A DNA stretch of 63,254 nucleotides, taken from the NCBI GenBank assembly GCA_028283745.1, contig JAPWJZ010000008.1, positions 779,762-843,015 on the forward strand, written 5' to 3'. The DNA is from Micavibrio sp. GTDB taxonomy: Bacteria > Pseudomonadota > Alphaproteobacteria > Micavibrionales > UBA2020. The first letter of the stretch is position 1. Each line of letters begins with the position of its first letter. A model generated the notes under the pieces. The model had not been told where the DNA came from. It worked only from the letters and a program-made list of their open reading frames with translations, and did not search any database. The position numbers and the translations under genes were made by a program. Positions 56,302-63,254 of the stretch are shown one piece after another.

Positions 56302-57294
56302 ATGTCAAATAACCTGCCGGTCAGCTACAAGGCCTGGTGCTGGCACAAAGCCGGCCTGCCGACGGAAATGACGCTGCAGACCGTGCCGCTACAGCCCCTC
56401 GGGGCAGATGAAGCGCTGGTGCAGAACGCCGCCATCGGCCTTAACCCGGTTGACTGGAAAGTCATTGCCAATCCCGACATGGAATGGGACGCGGGTAAAG
56501 TGCCCGGTGTTGATGGTGCAGGCGTTGTGGTGGCTGTCGGCGTGGCTGTTGCGCCCGCGTTGGTGGGCCGCCGCGTTGCCTATCATCAAAGCCTTTATAA
56601 GCCCGGCAGCTTTGCCGAATACACACCCGTTGCGGCAAAAGCGCTGCTGACCGTGCCGGACGCCGTTAATTTTACCACCGCCGCCGGTTTCCCGTGCCCC
56701 GCACTAACGGCATGGATTGCGCTTGAAAAAGTACCGCTGCGCAAAGGCGCTGCCGTACTCATCAGCGGTGCGGGCGGGGCGGTGGGGCATTATTTAACGC
56801 AGCTTGCCGTTGCGCGCGGCTTTGCCGTGACCGCCATGTGCAACGAACGCCACTGGCAGCGCCTCCGCGCCTTTGGCGTGACGGATTTTCTGCCCGGCCC
56901 CGTGACGGCGGGGGATGCCCTGCCGCCATCGCATCATGACCGGTTTTTTGCCGTGATTGACAGCGTAAATGGTGCGCATGCCCTGCTGCTGGCGCCTGCA
57001 GTGGAAGCGAACGGGCATATCGTCTGCATTCAGGGCCGCCTTGAAGACTGGCCGGATGAACCGTTCACCCGCACTATTTCCCTGCACGAAGTTGCCCTTG
57101 GCGCAACGCATGACTTTGGCAATGCCGCCGGCTGGCAACGCCTGATGGAGGCAGGAAATGACATGCTGCAACAGATTGCCGCGAAAACCTTAATGCCCGA
57201 AGATCTGGTAACCGATACCTTTAGCAACCTGCCGCAATTGCTGGACAGCCTGCGCAACCGCAAGTTCAGCGGCAAACCCGTTATTCAATTTTAA
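56302..57294 (+). CDS. Zinc-type alcohol dehydrogenase-like/quinone oxidoreductase
   Basis: 330 residues of the medium-chain dehydrogenase superfamily. The GroES-like N-terminal part (A-L-V-Q-N-A-A-I-G-L-N-P-V-D-W) lacks the zinc cysteines, and the cofactor motif is G-A-G-G-A-V-G-H, as in NADPH:quinone reductases. Met at 56302 is chosen because AAGGGG lies 10 bases upstream. It starts a plus-strand run with the OYE and cupin genes. Confidence 0.88.
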   Translation: MSNNLPVSYKAWCWHKAGLPTEMTLQTVPLQPLGADEALVQNAAIGLNPVDWKVIANPDMEWDAGKVPGVDGAGVVVAVGVAVAPALVGRRVAYHQSLYKPGSFAEYTPVAAKALLTVPDAVNFTTAAGFPCPALTAWIALEKVPLRKGAAVLISGAGGAVGHYLTQLAVARGFAVTAMCNERHWQRLRAFGVTDFLPGPVTAGDALPPSHHDRFFAVIDSVNGAHALLLAPAVEANGHIVCIQGRLEDWPDEPFTRTISLHEVALGATHDFGNAAGWQRLMEAGNDMLQQIAAKTLMPEDLVTDTFSNLPQLLDSLRNRKFSGKPVIQF

Positions 57295-57320
57295 CCAACG
57301 TATCTGCAGAAAGAACCGCC

Positions 57321-58445
57321 ATGACCACGCCCGCCCTTTTTACCCCCTTCACGCTTAAAGATGTCACGCTGCGCAACCGCCTTGCGGTGCCGCCCATGTG
57401 CCAGTACAGCGCGGTGGATGGCGTGACGAATGACTGGCACCTTGCGCATTACACCGGCCTTGCCCGCGGCGGTTCCGGCCTTGTGATTGTGGAAGCGACC
57501 GGCGTTTCCGCCGATGGCCGCATTACCCCCGGCTGCACGGGCTTGTGGAATGATGCGCAAGCGCAAGGCATGGCGCGTATTGCCGCGGCTATTCAAAAAG
57601 CAGGCGCGGTGCCGGGCATACAGATTGGCCATGCGGGCCGCAAAGCCAGCGCGAACCTGCCGTGGGAAGGTGATGACCATATTCCGGCCAACGACCCGCG
57701 TGCGTGGGAAACCATTTCACCTTCCGCCGTGGCATTTGGCGGCGGGCTGCCGCGCGTGCCGCGTGAAATGACGCTGGACGATATTGCCCGCGTGAAGGCG
57801 GATTTTGTCTCCGCCGCCATACGCGCGCGTGATGCGGGCTTTAAATGGCTTGAGCTGCACTTTGCGCATGGCTATTTGGGTCAAAGCTTTTTCTCCGTCC
57901 ACGCCAACAAGCGCACCGACCAGTATGGCGGCGACCTTGCGGGCCGCAGCCGCTTCCTGCTGGAAACGCTGGCCGCCGTGCGCGCCGTCTGGCCTGAAAA
58001 CCTGCCGCTGACCGCCCGTTTCGGCGTGATTGAGTTTGACGGCCGCGATGAAGAAACCGTGAATGAAGCAATCGAGCTTGCGCGTAACTTCAAGGTCGGC
58101 GGGCTTGACCTGCTGAACGTCAGCATGGGCTTTTCGACTGTTGAGGCCAATGTGCCGTGGAGTGGCGGCTTCCTTGCGCCCTACGCCGAGCGCGTGCGGA
58201 AGGAAGCGGCATTGCCGGTCGCAACCGCCTGGTGCATTGATGATCCGAAAATTGCCAACGGCGCCCTTGAAAAAGGCCAGCTGGATATTGTGATGATGGG
58301 CCGCGCCCAGCTTGAAAACCCGCATTACCCCTATCAGGCCGCGCAGGCGCTGGGGCTTGAAAACCCGGCTTGGGCAACGCTGCCGTCACCTTATGCCCAT
58401 TGGCTGTCGCGCTATAAAGGCGCGGGCAAAGTAGCGGCGCAGTAA
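57321..58445 (+). CDS. NADH:flavin oxidoreductase, Old Yellow Enzyme family (YqjM-like)
   Basis: 374 residues, FMN-containing TIM barrel reducing activated alkenes. Visible motifs are V-P-P-M-C-Q-Y-S with the YqjM-type Cys, [10 protein letters not shown] for the substrate His, [13 protein letters not shown] and M-M-G-R-A at the phosphate site. It lies 26 bases after the quinone-reductase-like gene and 25 before the cupin, so the three are probably one operon. Confidence 0.94.
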   Translation: MTTPALFTPFTLKDVTLRNRLAVPPMCQYSAVDGVTNDWHLAHYTGLARGGSGLVIVEATGVSADGRITPGCTGLWNDAQAQGMARIAAAIQKAGAVPGIQIGHAGRKASANLPWEGDDHIPANDPRAWETISPSAVAFGGGLPRVPREMTLDDIARVKADFVSAAIRARDAGFKWLELHFAHGYLGQSFFSVHANKRTDQYGGDLAGRSRFLLETLAAVRAVWPENLPLTARFGVIEFDGRDEETVNEAIELARNFKVGGLDLLNVSMGFSTVEANVPWSGGFLAPYAERVRKEAALPVATAWCIDDPKIANGALEKGQLDIVMMGRAQLENPHYPYQAAQALGLENPAWATLPSPYAHWLSRYKGAGKVAAQ

Positions 58446-58470
58446 GGGCAAGCAAAAAAAGGATTTCGCC

Positions 58471-58872
58471 ATGGAAGTGCAACGCAACGGCGCCAAACCC
58501 TCCACCAGGGGCCCGGCGGATTATTTTACCGGTACGGTGCGCATTGATGCGCCGTTCCAGCAGGTTCCGCCCGCGCGGCTGAGCGGTGCGACCGTCACGT
58601 TTGAACCGGGCGCGCGCACGGCGTGGCATACCCACCCGCTGGGGCAGACGTTGATTGTCACGGCAGGTCGCGGCTATGTGCAGAAAGAAGGCGAGCCCGT
58701 GCAGGAAATTCGCCCCGGCGATATCGTCATCATCGCCGCGAATGAACGCCACTGGCATGGCGCCACCTCCACCACAGCCATGACGCATATTGCCATTGCC
58801 GAGGCGTTTGAGGGCAAAGTGGTGGAATGGCTGGAGCAGGTGACGGATGCGGAATATAACGCCGCCCCGTAA
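58471..58872 (+). CDS. Cupin-domain protein
   Basis: 133 residues. Metal motifs [14 protein letters not shown] and R-H-W-H-G-A-T. A close paralogue of the cupin at 15417, but without that protein's cysteines. It ends the quinone-reductase/OYE operon. The reaction is unknown. Confidence 0.88.
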   Translation: MEVQRNGAKPSTRGPADYFTGTVRIDAPFQQVPPARLSGATVTFEPGARTAWHTHPLGQTLIVTAGRGYVQKEGEPVQEIRPGDIVIIAANERHWHGATSTTAMTHIAIAEAFEGKVVEWLEQVTDAEYNAAP

Positions 58873-58997
58873 TGCGTCTCTCATAGCGTGAAACGCCGTA
58901 TTTTAAAGGGTTTTATTGCAAATAATTGTAATTGACAACTAATCACCCGAGAAGGTTAAATTCCCTGCCTAAGCAGTCATTGCCAGAGCAGGGAATC

Positions 58998-59468
58998 ATG
59001 GTTAATCCGTATTATAATTTTGATAGTTATAAGCCTTATCAAGGGCTTGGCTATTTAACGCATCAAGCCAGCAAATTGATGGTTAGTCACCTTGAGGCAC
59101 AGTTTGCCGCGCATAACATTAGTTTTGTGCAATATAAAGTCCTCATCACCATCCGCGAAGGGCGGGCGATGATTGCTTCTGAAATCTGTCAGAACCTGTT
59201 TCATGACAGCGGCGCATTGGCCCGCATGCTGGAGCAACTGGAAGCCCGCGGCATCCTGACCCGCGTTCGCAGCGAAAAAGACCGCCGCCGCGTTGAAATG
59301 GAAATCACCCCCGCAGGCCACGACCTGCTGAATACGCTGCTGATGATCGTCATCGACTTCTGGAACGAGGTGCTGGGCGATTTCACGAAGCAGGAAGCCG
59401 ACCAGCTGAGCCTCCTTGTACGCCGTATGACCGACAAAATGATTGACCTGCAAAAGGTGAAAGACTGA
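58998..59468 (+). CDS. MarR-family transcriptional regulator
   Basis: 156 residues with a winged helix: I-A-S-E-I-C-Q-N-L-F-H-D-S-G-A-L-A-R-M-L-E-Q-L and the wing R-S-E-K-D-R-R-R-V-E-M. Met at 58998 has CAGGGA upstream; the TTG at 58932 is in fact the TTGACA of a likely -35 box, with TTAAAT 18 bases on. It is coupled to the RND genes that follow (gap of four bases) and should repress them. Confidence 0.9.
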   Translation: MVNPYYNFDSYKPYQGLGYLTHQASKLMVSHLEAQFAAHNISFVQYKVLITIREGRAMIASEICQNLFHDSGALARMLEQLEARGILTRVRSEKDRRRVEMEITPAGHDLLNTLLMIVIDFWNEVLGDFTKQEADQLSLLVRRMTDKMIDLQKVKD

Positions 59469-59472
59469 ACCC

Positions 59473-62400
59473 ATGTGGATTGTCCGTATCGCGCTTGAAA
59501 GACCCTATACCTTTATCGTCCTAGCCCTCATGCTGCTTGTCATCGGGCCGCTGACGATCATGCGCACGCCGACGGATATTTTTCCCAACATCGGTATTCC
59601 CGTCGTCAGCGTCGTTTTCAGCTATACCGGCCTGCCGCCGGATGAAATGGGCAACCGCATAACATCCACGTTCGAGCGCGTCGTTTCCACCACCGTCAAC
59701 GATATCGAGCATATCGAATCGCAGTCACTCACCGGCGTTTCGGTCATCAAGCTGTTCTTCCAGCCGGGCGTTAACATCGACCTTTCCATGAGCCAGGTGA
59801 CGGCGGTGGCGCAAACCATGCTGAAGTCGCTGCCGCCCGGCACCACCCCGCCGCTTATTCTCAGCTACAACGCGTCGTCCGTGCCGGTGCTGCAGCTGGC
59901 ACTGTCCAGCAAGTCGCTGCCGGAGCAGGACCTGTTCGACTATTCCAACAACTTCGTGCGCACGCAGCTGGCCAGCGTGCCGGGCGCGGCCATGCCGTTC
60001 CCCTTCGGCGGCAAAACCCGCCAGATTCAGGTGGATCTAGACCCCCGCGCCATGCAGGCCCACAACATTTCCGCGCAGGATGTAAACGCCGCCATCAGCG
60101 CCCAAAACCTTATCCTGCCGGCGGGCACGCAAAAAATTGGCGATTACGAATATAACGTCAAGCTGAACGCCAGCCCCCTTGCGGCCGATGCCTTAAACGA
60201 CCTGCCCATCAAAACCCGCGACGGCGCAACATTATATGTGCGCGATGTCGCCCACGTGCGCGACGGCTTTGCCCCGCAAACAAACATCGTGCGGGTGGAT
60301 GGCCAGCGCGCCGTCCTCATGAGCATCCAGAAAACCGGCAATTCGTCCACGCTCAGCATTGTTGAACGGGTAAAATCCCTTCTCGGCAAAATCCGGGAGG
60401 ATATGCCGGACGCGATGGATTTAAAATCCGTCGCCGACCAGTCCATTTTCGTGAAGGCTTCCATCAGCGGCGTTATTCATGAAGGCGTTATTGCTGCAGC
60501 GCTGACGGCGCTGATGATTTTGCTGTTCCTTGGCAGCTGGCGCAGCACGCTGATCATTGTTGTTTCCATTCCGCTGTCGGTTCTTGCCTCCATCATCGCG
60601 CTGTCGGCGCTGGGCGAAACCATCAACATCATGACACTTGGCGGCCTTGCGCTGGCCGTGGGTATTCTGGTGGACGATGCGACGGTTGCAATTGAAAACA
60701 TCAACTGGCACCTCGAACAAGGCAAGGAAGTCACGCCTGCCATTCTGGACGGCGCGCAGCAGATTGCCGTGCCCGCGCTGGTTTCCACGCTCTGCATTTG
60801 CATCGTTTTCGTGCCCATGTTCTTCCTGACAGGCGTGCCGCGTTACCTGTTTACGCCCATGGCGGAGGCGGTGGTTTTTGCCATGCTGGCATCGTACATC
60901 CTGTCGCGCACGCTTATCCCGACGCTGGCCATGTACCTGCTGAAGCCGCATGCCCACAAGGAAGCGAAGCGGGAAACAACGCGTAACCCCTTCATCACCT
61001 TCCAGCACGCCTTTGAAAAACGGTTCGAGGCGTTTCGCGATGGTTACACAAACAACCTTTCCGGCCTGCTTGGCAATGCGGGGCTGTTTATTGTGGCGTT
61101 CCTGCTGTTCCTGGGCGTTTCCATGGGCACGCTTGGCCCGTGGCTCGGGTCGGACTTTTTCCCGAGCGTTGACGGCGGGCAGATCAAGCTGCACATGCGC
61201 GCCCCTTCCGGCATTCGCGTGGAGCAGACCGCGCGCATTGCGGATGCCGTGGAAGATACCATCCGTAGCGTCATTCCCGCGAATGACATGGACTCCCTCA
61301 TCGACAACATCGGCCTGCCGATCAGCGGCATTAACCTTTCCTATAGCACCTCGGCGCCCATCGGCCCCGGTGATGCGGACATCATGATTTCGCTGAAGGA
61401 CGGCCACAAGCCGACGGCCGATTACGTGTCGGAGCTGCGCAAAGTCTTGGCGGAAAAACACCCCGATATCACCTTCGCCTTCCTGCCCGCCGATATCGTC
61501 AGCCAAATCCTCAACTTCGGCCTGCCGTCCCCTATCGATATTCAGGTGCGGGGCCGCAAGGTGGCTGAAAACAGCGCTTACGTGCATGACCTCTACAATA
61601 AAATCCGCCGCATTCCCGGCATTGTAGATGCGCGTATCCAGCAGACATCCGATTACCCCGAGCTGCGCGTGAATGTAGACCGCAGCCGTGCGCAGGATGT
61701 CGGGCTGACGCAGCGCGACGTTGCCACCAACATGCTTATTTCCATGTCCGGCAGCTTCCAGACCTCGCCCAACTTCTGGCTTAGCCCGCAGAACGGCGTT
61801 TCCTACCCCATCGTTACGCAGGTGCCGCAATATAAAATGGACTCGCTGGAATCGCTCCGCAACCTGCCGGTCGGCAATGGCGGCGGCAGTGCAAACCCGC
61901 AGTCGGGGCAAATTCTTGGCGCTCTGTCCACCATCAACCGCGGGGTCGGCACTGCCGTTATCTCGCACTACAACGTGCAGCCGACGTTTGATATTTTTGC
62001 TTCCGTGCAGGGTCGTGACCTTGGTGCGGTCGGCAAAGACGTTGATGCGGCCATTGCGGGCAAAAGCGCCGACATGCCCAAGGGCTCAACCGTCGAGCCG
62101 CGGGAGCAGATGCTGACACAGCAGCAATCTTTCACCGGCCTGTATCAGGGGCTTATTTTCGCCATCGCGCTGGTCTACCTGCTTATGGTCGTGAACTTCC
62201 AGTCATGGGTTGACCCGTTCATCATCATCATGGCACTGCCTGCCGCCCTGGCCGGCATTGTCTGGATGCTGTTCCTGATCAGCACAACCTTAAGCGTGCC
62301 TGCGCTTACAGGGGGCCATCATGTGCATGGGCGTTGCCACCGCAAACAGCATCCTGATCGTCAGCTTTGCCCGTGAACGCATGCATGATTACGGGGATGA

Positions 62401-62671
62401 TCCCAACACCGCAGCCCATGCCGCCGGCTTCACGCGCCTTCGCCCCGTCATGATGACGGCGCTGGCCATGATCATCGGCATGGTGCCCATGGCGCTGGGG
62501 CTGGGGGAAGGCGGGGAGCAAAACGCGCCGCTGGGCCGTGCTGTTATTGGCGGCCTTGTGTTTGCAACGCTGGCCACGCTGGTATTCGTTCCCGTGGTCT
62601 TTAAATTTGTCTATTCGCACCTGCACAAGCATGCCCCCATGGGCGAGCCTGCGGCGGTTGCGGCTGAATAA
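59473..62671 (+). pseudogene. RND efflux permease with one frameshift
   Basis: AcrB-family pump. The proton-relay pair is D401-D402 in L-V-D-D-A-T-V-A-I-E. The first frame runs to 62376; from about 62315 the true sequence continues one frame over (M-C-M-G-V-A-T-A-N-S-I-L-I-V-S) to 62671. The break is at GGGGG (62311-62315), where four G would restore a frame of about 1065 residues. It could be a real disruption or a homopolymer reading error. Gene order is MarR, permease, adaptor. Confidence 0.85.
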
Positions 62672-62687
62672 CCGGAGTATATAAAGC

Positions 62688-63254
62688 ATGTCCACGTCCA
62701 AACCGAAAACGAAGCTCAAGCTTTTTTCTGTTCCTGATTGTCTGCGCGGTTATTGCCGCCTATGGCATTACCATCCGCGCAAGGGCGGAGAAACTGCGAT
62801 TGAAGCCGGATGCAGGATCCTCCGCCATTCCCTATGTCACGGTCATTCAGCCCAAAGTCGCCAGCAACGGCGGGCTGAGCTATCATGCCGGGCCGCGTTG
62901 AAGCCTGGCACGAAGCGTCTCATTTACGCACGCACCAGCGGCTACATCGGCGCCTGGGCGACTTGAATATCGGCAGCCATGTAAAAACGGGTGATGTGCA
63001 CGGCCACGATCGAAACGCCGGAAATTGACGCGCAGTTGCGGCAGGCGCTGAGCAAATCTTGCCACAGCCGTCGCCAATAACACGCGCTGGCCCAGTCCAC
63101 CGCAAAGCGTTGGACCGACTTGCTGAAGACGGATTCCGTCACCAAGCAGGAATCAGACGAAAAAACCAGCGATGCTGGCCAATGGCGAAGGCCGCCGATG
63201 TCGCGGCAGCGCAAGCGGGCAACCTTGACCATTTTGACCGAGCTTCATCCTCGA
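62688..63254 (+). pseudogene. RND efflux adaptor (HlyD family), multiply frameshifted and cut by window end
   Basis: The start M-S-T-S-K-P-K-T-K-L-K is followed by a slip in a T run; the correct frame then gives a membrane anchor and S-S-A-I-P-Y-V-T-V-I-Q-P-K. More slips follow before E-A-W-H-E-A, L-I-Y-A-R-T-S-G-Y-I-G-A-W, I-G-S-H-V-K-T-G and I-E-T-P-E-I-D-A-Q-L-R-Q-A, all clear adaptor motifs in different frames. It is either a decayed gene or poor sequence near the end of a contig. Confidence 0.75.

Noticed and set aside
60421..61968. 515-residue minus-strand open frame opposite the RND permease
   Set aside because: Antisense to strongly conserved pump sequence; composition (Arg, Gln, His-rich) is that of a shadow.

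Overview
The window reads as chromosome of a Gram-negative proteobacterium, most likely an alphaproteobacterium. The basis is two AcrB-type RND systems, a NodT-type outer-membrane lipoprotein, a BigR/Blh-like sulfur module and many LysR, TetR and MarR regulators. The genus cannot be named from what is visible. At least one mobile element, and probably two, interrupt a background of small oxidoreductase clusters.

Layout. (1) 1-9011: a tripartite RND efflux operon (adaptor, permease, NodT lipoprotein) with a FabF-type ketoacyl synthase and a TetR regulator, and a cut HxlR regulator upstream. It ends at a tRNA-Leu(UAA) fragment whose 3' half is intact and whose 5' half is missing, the usual scar of integration into a tRNA gene. 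(2) 9012-22547: host-like clusters. These are an Rrf2 regulator with two matching palindromic operators and two oxidoreductases, a phage-type lipoprotein, an S9 peptidase, a LysR/MFS/cupin/carboxymuconolactone-decarboxylase-like cluster, and a RibD-like/AKR/ADH/AraC cluster. (3) 22548-48435: a 25.9-kb integrative mobilizable element. (4) 48436-62671 and on: host-like genes again, namely a histidine kinase, a SRAP protein lacking its catalytic Cys2, a putative zinc protease, a LysR/AKR/OYE/cupin cluster, and a MarR-RND-adaptor cluster whose end is frameshifted.

The central observation is that the 25.9-kb element sits inside a hybrid histidine kinase gene. The minus-strand kinase (PAS-PAS-HisKA-HATPase) stops just inside the right end of the element, and an orphan receiver domain on the same strand begins exactly at the left end. 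Both junctions carry ATGGC. Joining the flanks through one copy gives an uninterrupted 647-codon PAS-PAS-HisKA-HATPase-REC gene.

The element carries a tyrosine recombinase at its left end, a mobilization operon (relaxase flanked by two MobC-like paralogues), an ArdC-like antirestriction gene with small partners, and an unrecognised 873-residue protein with a zinc ribbon and a PD-(D/E)XK-like motif. Its cargo is metal and sulfur resistance. A CsoR-type repressor, a CopA-type ATPase and a divergent HME-RND operon share a promoter whose spacer holds the operator palindrome. A BigR-like ArsR repressor faces a rhodanese and a persulfide-dioxygenase-like hydrolase. No type IV secretion genes are visible, so transfer would need a helper.
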